Positions 32,269 to 40,967 of a stretch of 64,000 bases of DNA are shown one piece after another. A program made the translations under genes and the position numbers. How positions within the stretch are numbered: position 1 is the first letter of the stretch; each line of letters starts with the position of its first letter. Source of the DNA: Streptomyces spinosus (lineage in GTDB: Bacteria > Actinomycetota > Actinomycetes > Streptomycetales > Streptomycetaceae); the NCBI RefSeq assembly GCF_020400655.1, contig NZ_JAINRC010000014.1, forward strand, positions 1 through 64,000, written 5' to 3'. The notes beneath the pieces are model-generated. The model ran no database searches, was not told where the DNA came from, and saw only the letters and a program-made list of their open reading frames with translations.

Positions 32269-33573
32269 ATGCCCACCTTCTCCCGGACCTTCTCCCGGCG
32301 GGGAATGCTCGGCCTCGGCGCGGGCGCGGCGGCCGCCGCCTCGCTCGCCGGCTGCGGGAGCCTTACGTCCTCGGACGGCGGTGGCCACCCGGACGGTTCC
32401 GGCCGGGGCGAGCCCGGGCGGGGGCACGGGGACGGGAAGGGGAGCACCGCGCATCCGGCGCGGCCCATCGGTGACGGCTCCACCTCCTTCACCGGCAGGC
32501 AGCCGCACCAGCCGGCCAAGCCCGAGCCGCTGGAGCCGGGACAGACCCCGCCCCAGTTCGTGATCTTCTCCTGGGACGGTGCCGGCGAGGTGGGCAACGG
32601 GCTCTTCCCGCGCTTCCTGGACCTGGCCAAGGAGCACGGCGCGTCCATGACCTTCTTCCTCTCGGGCCTGTACCTGCTGCCCGAGTCGAAGAAGCGGCTG
32701 TACGAGCCGCCGAACAACCCGCGCGGCGCCTCCGACATCGGCTACCTCACCGACGAGCACATCAAGGCCACGCTGACGAACGTGCGCCGGGCCTGGCTGG
32801 AGGGGCACGAGATCGGCACCCACTTCAACGGGCACTTCTGCGCCGGCACGGGCACGGTCGGCAACTGGACCCCGCAGCAGTGGGAGAGCGAGATCCGGCA
32901 GGCCAAGGCGTTCGTGAAGGAGTGGCGGACCAACACCGGCTGGACCGACCTGCCCTCGCTGCCGTTCGACTACGACAAGGAGCTGGTCGGCGGCCGTACG
33001 CCCTGTCTGCTCGGCCAGGACCACCTGCTGCCCACCGCCCGGAAGCTGGGCTGGCGCTACGACGCCTCCTCGCCGGGCGGCCGTCAGATGTGGCCGGGGA
33101 AGAAGCTGGGGATCTGGGACCTGCCGTTGCAGCAGATACCTTTCCCCGGACGTTCCTTCGAGGTGCTGTCCATGGACTACAACATGCTCGCCAACCAGTC
33201 CCTGAACTCCACCAAGGCGCCGGCCTACAACTACCCCGGCTGGCGCAAGCAGTCCGCGCAGGCGTACATCCAGGGATTCCAGCGGGCATACGAGACGAAC
33301 CGGGCACCGTTCTTCGTCGGCAACCACTTCGAGCAGTGGAACGGCGGCATCTACATGGACTCCGTGGAGGAGGCCTTCAAGCACATCGCGCGCGAGAAGG
33401 AGAAGGGCGCCGACGTGCGGCTGGTCTCCTTCCGGCAGTTCGTGGACTGGATGGACGTGCAGAAGCCCGAGGTGCTCGCCAGGCTGCGGACGCTCGAGGT
33501 CGGACAGCGGCCGGCGGGCGGCTGGAAGGAGTTCCTGCGGGCCGGCGGCTCCGCCTCCTCCGATGCCGCCTGA
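32269..33573 (+). CDS. Polysaccharide deacetylase-like lipoprotein with Tat-type signal
   Basis: A 434-residue exported protein. The twin arginines at 10-11 (SRRGMLGLG) are followed by an alanine-rich core and a lipobox ending in C29 (SLAGC). A glycine/histidine/proline-rich linker reaches about residue 95. The deacetylase domain has FVIFSWDGAG with the metal aspartate and GHEIGTHFNGHFC with the two histidines. It probably acts outside the membrane on a cell-wall or surface polysaccharide. The upstream 150 bp contain a relatively AT-rich stretch (GTTACTGTTACGAAAAACAT, 32171-32190) likely to hold the promoter. Confidence 0.87.
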   Translation: MPTFSRTFSRRGMLGLGAGAAAAASLAGCGSLTSSDGGGHPDGSGRGEPGRGHGDGKGSTAHPARPIGDGSTSFTGRQPHQPAKPEPLEPGQTPPQFVIFSWDGAGEVGNGLFPRFLDLAKEHGASMTFFLSGLYLLPESKKRLYEPPNNPRGASDIGYLTDEHIKATLTNVRRAWLEGHEIGTHFNGHFCAGTGTVGNWTPQQWESEIRQAKAFVKEWRTNTGWTDLPSLPFDYDKELVGGRTPCLLGQDHLLPTARKLGWRYDASSPGGRQMWPGKKLGIWDLPLQQIPFPGRSFEVLSMDYNMLANQSLNSTKAPAYNYPGWRKQSAQAYIQGFQRAYETNRAPFFVGNHFEQWNGGIYMDSVEEAFKHIAREKEKGADVRLVSFRQFVDWMDVQKPEVLARLRTLEVGQRPAGGWKEFLRAGGSASSDAA

Positions 33574-33692
33574 GGCGGCGCCGACCGGGTCCTCTGTCTG
33601 AAATGTCCTGTGTAAATACGCCCTGAAATGCGGTTTTCCGCCCGGCAGGGGGGTGCGCGAGATCCCCGGAACGGGCATGCGAAACTTTTCAC

Positions 33693-34283
33693 ATGAGTAC
33701 CCGTAGCCGCGCCGTCCTGCTCAGCGCCGTGGCCGCCGTCGCGGCCCTGTCCCTGTCCGCGTGCGGTAAGGGCGGCACCTCCGGAGGCGGTGGCGACACC
33801 CACTTCGTCACCGGGAACAACGGCGTCGACACCGTCCCCGCCGGCAAGCGCGCCACGGCCCCGGACCTGTCGGGCACGACCATCGACGGCAAGACCCTGG
33901 ACGTCGCCGACTACAAGGGCAAGGTCGTCGTCGTCAACGTCTGGGGCTCGTGGTGCGGACCGTGCCGCGAGGAGGCGCAGTACTTCGCCAAGGTCTCCAA
34001 GGAGTACCAGGACAAGGGTGTCCAGTTCGTCGGCATCAACACCCGGGACACCAGCACCACCCCGGCCGTGAACTTCGAGAAGGAGCACGGCGTGGAGTAC
34101 CCGAGCCTGTACGACCCCACGGGCAAGCTGATGCTCCGCTTCAAGAAGGGCACCCTCAACCCGCAGATCATCCCCTCCACGCTCGTCATCGACCGGCACG
34201 GCAAGGTCGCCGCGCGGGCCCTGGAGGCGCTCGACGACACCGGCCTGCTCAAGATGATCAAGCCGGTCCTCGCGGAGAAGTGA
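33693..34283 (+). CDS. TlpA/ResA-like thiol-disulfide lipoprotein
   Basis: A 196-residue extracytoplasmic thioredoxin-fold protein. The signal peptide ends in a lipobox with C24 (LSLSAC). The redox site is W87-C-G-P-C91 in NVWGSWCGPCREE, and the cis-proline region is IIPSTLVID. ResA-type proteins reduce apocytochrome c cysteines before haem attachment and receive electrons from CcdA, encoded one base downstream. It is the first gene of the cytochrome c maturation operon (33693-37865). Confidence 0.93.
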   Translation: MSTRSRAVLLSAVAAVAALSLSACGKGGTSGGGGDTHFVTGNNGVDTVPAGKRATAPDLSGTTIDGKTLDVADYKGKVVVVNVWGSWCGPCREEAQYFAKVSKEYQDKGVQFVGINTRDTSTTPAVNFEKEHGVEYPSLYDPTGKLMLRFKKGTLNPQIIPSTLVIDRHGKVAARALEALDDTGLLKMIKPVLAEK

Positions 34284-34284
34284 C

Positions 34285-35058
34285 GTGAGCGCGCTGCTGA
34301 CGCTGGCCGCGGAGACGGGTCAGAACGAGACGGTCCTGCACGGCGCCCTGCTGGTCGCCCTGCCGGTCGCGCTGCTCGCCGGGCTCGTCTCCTTCTTCTC
34401 GCCCTGTGTGCTGCCGCTGGTCCCCGGTTACCTCTCCTACGTGACCGGCGTCGCGGGCACCGACCTGGCCGAGGCCAGACGGGGGCGGATGGTGGCCGGC
34501 GCCTCCCTGTTCGTGCTCGGCTTCAGCGCCGTGTTCGTCTCCGGCGGCGCCCTCTTCGGCTACTTCGGCGCCAGCTTGATCGACTACCAGGGCACCCTGT
34601 CCAAGGTGCTCGGCGTGCTCATGATCGCCATGGGCGTCTTCTTCATGGGGCTGCTGCCCTGGTTCACCATGCGCGAGTTCCGCTTCCACAAGCGGCCGAC
34701 GGGCGGCCTGCTGGGGGCGCCCCTGCTCGGCGCCCTCTTCGGCGTCGGCTGGACGCCCTGCATGGGCCCGACGCTCTCCTCGGTGAACTTCCTCTCCTTC
34801 CAGGAGTCGAGCGCGGCGCGCGGCTCCCTGCTGATGGTCGTCTACTGCCTCGGCCTCGGCGTGCCGTTCGTGCTCACCGCGATCGGCTTCCGCAAGGCCC
34901 TCGGCGCCTTCGCCTGGGTCAAGCGCCACTATGTGTGGGTGACGCGCATCGGCGGCTCGATGATGATCGTGACCGGTGTGCTGCTGCTGACCGGCGCCTG
35001 GAACAGCCTGGTGCAGCAGATGCAGACCTGGTCCGGCGGCTTCAATGTGGGGATCTGA
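34285..35058 (+). CDS. ccdA: CcdA-type cytochrome c biogenesis membrane protein
   Basis: A 257-residue six-helix protein of the DsbD transmembrane type. The two redox cysteines are in FFSPCVLPLVPGYLSY and GWTPCMGPTLSS. It carries electrons from cytoplasmic thioredoxin across the membrane to the ResA-like lipoprotein. The GTG start lies one base after the stop of the preceding gene, and the ResB gene follows 3 bp downstream. Confidence 0.95.
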   Translation: MSALLTLAAETGQNETVLHGALLVALPVALLAGLVSFFSPCVLPLVPGYLSYVTGVAGTDLAEARRGRMVAGASLFVLGFSAVFVSGGALFGYFGASLIDYQGTLSKVLGVLMIAMGVFFMGLLPWFTMREFRFHKRPTGGLLGAPLLGALFGVGWTPCMGPTLSSVNFLSFQESSAARGSLLMVVYCLGLGVPFVLTAIGFRKALGAFAWVKRHYVWVTRIGGSMMIVTGVLLLTGAWNSLVQQMQTWSGGFNVGI

Positions 35059-35061
35059 CCG

Positions 35062-36768
35062 ATGAGCAAGACCGACACCGACACCAGCCGGGACCGGGAG
35101 GAGCTGGGAGCGGCCGGCTCCCAGCTGTCCACCGCGCCGCAGGAGGAGCAGACCATCCTGCCCGGCCTCGGTGTCACCGGCTGGGCGCGCTGGTTCTGGC
35201 GGCAGCTGACCTCCATGCGGGTCGCGCTGCTGCTGCTCCTGCTGCTCTCGCTCGGCGCGATCCCCGGCTCGCTGATCCCGCAGACCGGCGCCGACGTGAG
35301 CAAGGTCGAGGACTTCCGCGCCGCCCACAAGACGCTCGCGCCGGTCTACGACAAGCTCGGCCTGTTCCACGTGTACAGCTCGGTGTGGTTCTCCGCGATC
35401 TACATCCTGCTGTTCGTCTCCCTCATCGGCTGCATCGTCCCGCGCACGTGGCAGTTCGTCGGCCAGCTGCGGGGCCGCCCGCCGGGCGCGCCCAGGCGGC
35501 TGAACCGGCTGCCCGCCCACACCACCTGGCGCACCACCGAGGACCCCGAGCGGGTCCGCGAGGCCGCGCTCGCGCTGCTGCGGAAGCGCCGCTTCCGCGC
35601 CCACGTCGTCGGTGACGCCGTGGCCGCCGAGAAGGGCTACCTGCGCGAGCTGGGCAACCTGGTCTTCCACATCGCCCTGATCGTGCTGCTCGTCGCCTTC
35701 GCCTCGGGCCAGCTGTACAAGTCCGACGGCACCAAGCTGATGGTGGAGGGCGACGGCTTCTCCAACGCGCTGCCGATGTACGACGACTTCAAGTCCGGCA
35801 GCCTGTTCCAGCCCGACGACCTGGTCCCGTTCAGCTTCACCCTGAAGGACTTCAAGGGGACCTACGAGCTGAGCGGCCCGAACCGGGGCACCGCGCGCAC
35901 CTTCCAGGCGAGGATCGCCTACAACAAGGGCGCCTACGGCAAGCAGACCACGACCACCATCAAGGTCAACGAGCCGCTGAAGATCGACGACTCCAAGGTC
36001 TACCTGGTCAGCCATGGCTACGCGCCCGTGATCACCGTCCGGGACGGCAAGGGCAAGGTGGTCTACCGCGACGCCGTGCCGCTGCTGCCGCTCGACGGCA
36101 ACGTCACCTCCCAGGGTGTCGTCAAGGTCATGGACGGCTACCGCGACGCCGACGGCAAGAAGGAGCAGCTCGGCATCAAGGCCTTCTTCCTGCCGACCTA
36201 CGGCGGGGCCGGCATGGAGATCGCCTCGGCCTTCCCCGCGCTGCTGAACCCGGTGCTGAACCTGGAGCCGTACCACGGCGACCTGGGCGTCGACTCGGGC
36301 CTGCCGCAGAGCGTGTACCAGCTCGACAAGTCCCACATGAAGGACTACAAGGACGCCAAGGGCGCGCAGCTGAGGGACAACCTCAAGCCCGGTGAGACCA
36401 TGAAGCTGCCGGGCGGCGCCGGCTCCATCACCTTCGAGAAGGACGTCAAGGAGTGGGCCGGCTTCGAGATCGTCCAGGAGCCGGGCGGCGGCTGGGCGCT
36501 CACCGGTGCCCTCGCCGCGATCTTCGGCCTGGCCGGGTCCTTGTTCATCCAGCGCCGCCGGGTCTGGGTGCGCGCGGTGCGCGGTGCCGACGGCGTCACG
36601 GTGGTCGAGATGGCCGGGCTCGGCCGCAGCGAGTCCGCGAAGGTGCCCGAGGAGCTGGGCGACCTCGCCGCGATCCTCTACGACCAGGCGCCGGGGGCAC
36701 CCGACCCCGGCGACCCCGCAGCAACCCCCGACCCCCAAGCCGTACCTGCCGAAGGGGCTGAGAAGTGA
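35062..36768 (+). CDS. resB: ResB-like cytochrome c biogenesis protein
   Basis: A 568-residue membrane protein. Hydrophobic segments lie at about 50-75, 105-125, 200-220 (LGNLVFHIALIVLLVAFASG) and 480-500, with a large extracytoplasmic domain between the last two, as in ResB/Ccs1. With CcsA it forms the system II haem exporter and cytochrome c synthase. The N-terminal 40 residues are polar and presumably cytoplasmic. The gene overlaps the CcsA gene by 4 bp (GTGA). Confidence 0.93.
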   Translation: MSKTDTDTSRDREELGAAGSQLSTAPQEEQTILPGLGVTGWARWFWRQLTSMRVALLLLLLLSLGAIPGSLIPQTGADVSKVEDFRAAHKTLAPVYDKLGLFHVYSSVWFSAIYILLFVSLIGCIVPRTWQFVGQLRGRPPGAPRRLNRLPAHTTWRTTEDPERVREAALALLRKRRFRAHVVGDAVAAEKGYLRELGNLVFHIALIVLLVAFASGQLYKSDGTKLMVEGDGFSNALPMYDDFKSGSLFQPDDLVPFSFTLKDFKGTYELSGPNRGTARTFQARIAYNKGAYGKQTTTTIKVNEPLKIDDSKVYLVSHGYAPVITVRDGKGKVVYRDAVPLLPLDGNVTSQGVVKVMDGYRDADGKKEQLGIKAFFLPTYGGAGMEIASAFPALLNPVLNLEPYHGDLGVDSGLPQSVYQLDKSHMKDYKDAKGAQLRDNLKPGETMKLPGGAGSITFEKDVKEWAGFEIVQEPGGGWALTGALAAIFGLAGSLFIQRRRVWVRAVRGADGVTVVEMAGLGRSESAKVPEELGDLAAILYDQAPGAPDPGDPAATPDPQAVPAEGAEK

Positions 36769-37865
36769 CTCTCGCCGCCGCAACCGATCTCGCCGCCGCG
36801 ACCAACGAACACCTCGCGAGCATCAGCAACACGCTGATCTATTCGTCGATGGCGGTCTACACCCTGGCCTTCTTCGCCTACATCGCCGAGTGGCTGTTCG
36901 GCAGCCGCAGCAAGGTCGCCCGTACGGCCGCCGCGCTCACCGCCGACAGCGAGCGGACGGCGGGCGGGCCCGCCGTCACCGTGCAGCGGGCCGGTGGCAC
37001 CGCCGTGCTGGAGCGGCCGAAGGTCGTCGTCCGCTCGGTGTCCGGCGCGCGGGACGTGCCGGACGGTCCCGGCGCCCACGGCGGCGACGAGCAGGGCGAC
37101 CTCTACGGCCGGATCGCCATCTCCCTCACCGTGCTCGCGTTCCTGGTGGAGCTGGGCGGCGTCGTCGCCCGCGCGGCCTCCGTGGAGCGGGCGCCGTGGG
37201 GCAACATGTACGAGTTCAACATCACCTTCTCCACGGTCGCCGTCGGCGTGTACCTGACGCTGCTGGCCCTGAAGAAGAACGTGCGCTGGCTCGGTCTGTT
37301 CCTCGTGACGACGGTCCTGCTGGACCTGGGCCTCGCGGTCACCGTGCTGTACACGGCCAGCGACCAGCTGGTGCCGGCCCTGCACTCGTACTGGCTGTAC
37401 ATCCACGTCTCCACCGCCATCTTCTGCGGTGCCGTGTTCTACGTCGGCGCGGTCGCCACGATCCTGTACCTGTTCAAGGACTCGTACGAGAACAAGCTCC
37501 AGCTCGGCGGCAAGCCCGGGAAGTTCGCCTCCTCGGTGCTGGAGCGGCTGCCCGCCTCCGCGTCCCTGGACAAGTTCGCCTACCGGGTCAACGCGGCCGT
37601 CTTCCCGCTGTGGACGTTCACGATCATCGCGGGCGCGATCTGGGCGGGCGACGCCTGGGGCCGGTACTGGAACTGGGACCCGAAGGAGACCTGGTCCTTC
37701 ATCACCTGGGTCGCCTACGCCTGTTACCTGCACGCCCGGGCCACCGCCGGCTGGAAGGGCCGCAAGGCCGCCTACCTGGCGCTGATCGCCTTCGGCTGCT
37801 GGCTGTTCAACTACTACGGCGTCAACATCTTCGTCACCGGCAAGCACTCCTACGCGGGCGTGTGA
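36765..37865 (+). CDS. ccsA: CcsA/ResC-type haem handling protein
   Basis: A 366-residue polytopic protein of the haem handling superfamily. The tryptophan-rich WWD segment is WGRYWNWDPKETWSFITW, flanked by helices that carry conserved histidines (for example LHARATAGW). About residues 45-105 form an extra soluble insertion rich in charged residues after TM1, common in actinobacterial versions. It acts with ResB to deliver and attach haem. This is the last gene of the operon. Confidence 0.94.
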   Translation: MTLAAATDLAAATNEHLASISNTLIYSSMAVYTLAFFAYIAEWLFGSRSKVARTAAALTADSERTAGGPAVTVQRAGGTAVLERPKVVVRSVSGARDVPDGPGAHGGDEQGDLYGRIAISLTVLAFLVELGGVVARAASVERAPWGNMYEFNITFSTVAVGVYLTLLALKKNVRWLGLFLVTTVLLDLGLAVTVLYTASDQLVPALHSYWLYIHVSTAIFCGAVFYVGAVATILYLFKDSYENKLQLGGKPGKFASSVLERLPASASLDKFAYRVNAAVFPLWTFTIIAGAIWAGDAWGRYWNWDPKETWSFITWVAYACYLHARATAGWKGRKAAYLALIAFGCWLFNYYGVNIFVTGKHSYAGV

Positions 37866-37949
37866 CCGCCGGGCGACCGCGCGCCCGCGCCCGCGGGGGA
37901 GCGCCCGTGACCACGTGCGCATCCCCGGGCCCGGAGGCAGGCTGGTGTC

Positions 37950-38357
37950 ATGAGCGGTTCCATCGCACAGGGCACCAGCCAGACGCACGGGAACACGCAC
38001 ATCCTGCACTTCGTGGTGCGGCTCCCCCGGCGCATGGAGGAGGTCTGGGCCGCGCTGGCCACGCCGGAGGGGCTGGCGTCCTGGTTCACCGCGGCCGACG
38101 TGCTCGAACCCCGGCTCGGCGGCGCGGTCACCCTGCGCGACCTGGGCGAGGGGCAGGTCACCGCGTGGGACGTGGACCGGGTCGCGGAGTACACGGTCGG
38201 GGCCGGCGGCCGGCTCCGGTTCCACCTGGAGCGGGACGGGGAGGACGGCAGCGTCCTCCGCTTCACCCATGAGTTCCAGGGCGAGGAGGAGTCGGAACAG
38301 CGCTGGCGGGGTCGCTTCCAGCGGCTGATCGAGGCGTTGGAGCCGGGGCGCGGCTGA
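37950..38357 (+). CDS. SRPBCC/AHSA1-like domain protein
   Basis: A 135-residue helix-grip protein. The N-terminal strand and helix read FVVRLPRRMEEVWAALATPE, followed by LASWFTAADVLEPRLGG, the usual AHSA1 pattern, and it ends in the long C-terminal helix FQRLIEALEPG. Such proteins bind hydrophobic ligands, but no specific function can be given. It lies 84 bp after ccsA and converges with the condensation-domain gene, with 4 bp between stops. Confidence 0.82.
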   Translation: MSGSIAQGTSQTHGNTHILHFVVRLPRRMEEVWAALATPEGLASWFTAADVLEPRLGGAVTLRDLGEGQVTAWDVDRVAEYTVGAGGRLRFHLERDGEDGSVLRFTHEFQGEEESEQRWRGRFQRLIEALEPGRG

Positions 38358-38361
38358 GCGC

Positions 38362-39768
38362 CTAGGAGACCGCGGACAGGCTGTCGTGGGCCACCGAGGC
38401 GATCCGGTCCCGCAGCCGCTCGACGTAGAGCCGCATGTTCTTCGCCGCGACGTCCGTGTCCGGGTACCGGCTCGCCAGCCACAGCCCGTCGGGCAGCCGG
38501 TTGACCCACACGCACACCTGGTCGCCGTACGACACCCGCATCAGCCCGTACGCCTTCAGCTCCGCCCACCGCTCGGCGCCCGGGATGGCGCGGGTGTCGA
38601 CGTACGACACGATCGAGTACAGGTCCGGGGAGGTCGGCCGGAAGTCCGCGCCGAGCAGGCTCAGCACCCGGGCCAGCGGCATCCGGGCCAGCGACCGGTT
38701 CGCCTGGAGTTCGGCGCGGACCGCCCGCAGGGCCTCCGGGAAGCCGCGGGTGCGGCCCACGGGCACCTCGATCGGGGCGCCGCCCACGTACCAGCCCACG
38801 GAATCCGTCCACCGCGACTTCACCCGGGTGTGGAAGGGCACCACCGTCCGGTACACCGGCTGCCCGCCGAGTTCGTGCACGATGAGCCCGGTCGCGGCCA
38901 GCAGCCCGACCAGGCTGCCGCCGTACGGCCGGCAGTACGCCTCGAACGCCGCCGCCGCGTCCGCGTCCGCCAGTGGCTCGCACAGCATGCGCTGCGTGGG
39001 CAGCGGGCCGCCCGGGGTCAGGCCCAGGTCCACCGGGAAGCCCGGCAGCGTGCCGTCGCAGCGGTGGATGAACTCCCGCCAGCGGTCCACGAACGCGTGC
39101 CGGCCGTCGATGCCGTCCGCGTCCGCGCGCTCGATCTCGCAGAAGTCGACGTAACTCGCGGCGGGCGCGGCGGAGTCCGGTCGGGTGCCGGCCAGGCCCG
39201 CCGCGTACAGCTCCTGGATCTCGGCGGCGAGCCGGTGCAGGGAGTAGGCGTCGACGTTGCTGTGGTCGAAGGCCATGTAGACGCTCGCGCCGTCGTCCCG
39301 GACGACGGCCGTGTAGATCAGGTTGGGCCAGCGCAACGCGTCCGCGACCGTGTCGAAGCGGTCCTGGAGGTGGCGGACGAGGTCGCCGGCGTCGGGGAAG
39401 TCGCCCGCCTCCGCCCGGCTCAGGGACACGTCGGCCGCGTCGAGCGTGAAGCGGCGCAGTTCGTCACCGGCCCAGCGGAAGCCGCTGCGCAGGGTCTCGT
39501 GCCGTACGGTCCAGGCGCGCAGTGCCCGCTCCAGCACGTCGAGGTCGACCGGGCCGGGCAGGTCGAAGGCGGTGCCGAGCCAGGTCGGCACGAACAGCCC
39601 GTCCTCCCGGACGCACCTGGCCGTCCTGATGTGCGACTCCTGGATGTAGGCGGGCGGCCGGGAGTCGTCCGGGAGCGCCGTCGCCGCCGCGACGGTCGCC
39701 GGGCTCAACGTCCACTCGACGAGCCGTCCCGGCCGGACCTCGCAGCGCTGGATGTCAGTGATTCGCAC
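38362..39768 (-). CDS. Stand-alone condensation-domain protein (NRPS C-domain/PapA-like acyltransferase)
   Basis: A 468-residue protein consisting of one condensation domain. The core motif reads AFDHSNVDAYS: the catalytic second histidine and the DxxxD-side aspartate are kept, but the first histidine of HHxxxDG is aspartate. DSVGWYVGGAPIEVPV corresponds to the later C-domain motif. No adenylation or carrier domain is attached. Such proteins make esters or amides from carrier- or CoA-bound acyl groups. GTG 39768 has GGGAG upstream. It is followed upstream by a broken oxygenase gene on the same strand, possibly an old small biosynthetic pair. Confidence 0.85.
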   Translation of the reverse strand: MRITDIQRCEVRPGRLVEWTLSPATVAAATALPDDSRPPAYIQESHIRTARCVREDGLFVPTWLGTAFDLPGPVDLDVLERALRAWTVRHETLRSGFRWAGDELRRFTLDAADVSLSRAEAGDFPDAGDLVRHLQDRFDTVADALRWPNLIYTAVVRDDGASVYMAFDHSNVDAYSLHRLAAEIQELYAAGLAGTRPDSAAPAASYVDFCEIERADADGIDGRHAFVDRWREFIHRCDGTLPGFPVDLGLTPGGPLPTQRMLCEPLADADAAAAFEAYCRPYGGSLVGLLAATGLIVHELGGQPVYRTVVPFHTRVKSRWTDSVGWYVGGAPIEVPVGRTRGFPEALRAVRAELQANRSLARMPLARVLSLLGADFRPTSPDLYSIVSYVDTRAIPGAERWAELKAYGLMRVSYGDQVCVWVNRLPDGLWLASRYPDTDVAAKNMRLYVERLRDRIASVAHDSLSAVS

Positions 39769-39921
39769 GCGTCTCCCATCGCACAAGGGGCCCCTGGATG
39801 CGGGCCCCCTGGAAGCCAATGCCGTGGGACGCGGGCGGGACATGCCCGGCCGGTTCAATTCAACGGAACGGGTGGCGGGCCGAACGTGGAAGTGAATAAC
39901 CGTCGGTGACCGGTCAGGGGT

Positions 39922-40884
39922 TCACTCGACGGTGATCGAGTCCAGCTTCTCGCGGAGGTACACGTGCGAGTCGACGGGCGGGTACGCCACCCGGCCCACC
40001 GGCGCCGGGAGGGACTCCACCAGCGTGCCCGGGGTGCACTCGCCGAAGTAGACGAGCGAGATCAGCTCCTCGGCGGGCGCGTCCACGGGCGGCGGCAGCA
40101 CCCGGTGCCGCCCGGACCGCCACCGGTCCCCGGTCCAACGGGCCAGCAGGTCGCCGATGTTGACCGTGAACGCGGCCGGGTCGTACGGCGCGTCCTGCCA
40201 CCCGCCGGTGTCGGTGTACACCTGGAGCCCGCCCTTGCCGGCCTGCCGGTCGAGGACGGTGACGGTCCCGAAGTCGGTGTGCGGCCCGATCCGGAACTGC
40301 CCCGGCTCGGGTGTGCCGACGATCTCCGTGCCCGGCTACCAGTTGATGTTGAAGCCGTACGTCGGGTGGTCCATGTGCCGGGTGAAGAAGTCGGCGCCGA
40401 GTCCGAGCGCGCAGGCCAGCAGGGCCAGCAGCTCCTTCTCCAGCGCGACCATCCGGCCCAGGTACTCCTCGCACAGCCCGCGCAGCGCGGGCACCTCCGC
40501 GGGCCACACGTTGGGCGCGTACCACTCGGCGTTGACGCGAGGGTCCTCGAACGGCTCGGCGGTGGCGAAGGTCAGCGACTCCTTCAGGTCCGGCGGGGTC
40601 TCGGTGCCCTCCGCGTACCCGTTGGCCTCGGCGCCCGGCCCGAGCCAGCCGCGCCCGCCGACCTTCGCCGCGTAGCGCTGCTTGACGCCGGCGGGCAGCA
40701 GGAAGAACTCCCGGGCGGCCGACCGGATCCCGGCCCGCAGGGCGGGGTCCACGCCGTGCCCGGTGACCAGCAGGAAGCCGGCGGACTGCAGGGCCTGGTC
40801 GACGGTGCGGGCGAGCACGGCCCGCCGCATCGCGTCCCCCTCGGTCCAGATCCGCAGATCGATGGTGGGAATCACAGCAGCCAT
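39922..40884 (-). pseudogene. Iron/2-oxoglutarate oxygenase (isopenicillin N synthase-like) interrupted by one amber codon
   Basis: The frame opened at ATG 40884 gives MAAVIPTIDLRIW ... TYGFNINW and then TAG at 40338-40336 (codon 183). The same frame continues without shift through PGTEIVGTPEPGQFRIGPHT and on to the iron ligands HTD and the distal histidine (SGRHRVLPPP), stopping at 39922 after 320 codons. Family members have tyrosine at this point, as I recall them, so TAC to TAG explains the break. The truncated product would lack all iron ligands. A sequencing error or suppressed codon is the alternative. Confidence 0.85.
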
Positions 40885-40967
40885 GTTTCCACTCCCCGGC
40901 GCCGCACGGACCCCGCTTGCGGGGGTGGCCGCGAGGACAAAGCGGTACGTCGGCGATACTTGGGCAC

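Noticed and set aside
34258-36783. An 841-codon antisense frame across ccdA and resB
   Set aside because: Composition (Gly, Gln, Glu, Arg, Asp runs) is the usual antisense product of high-GC coding DNA. The plus-strand genes have clear family motifs.
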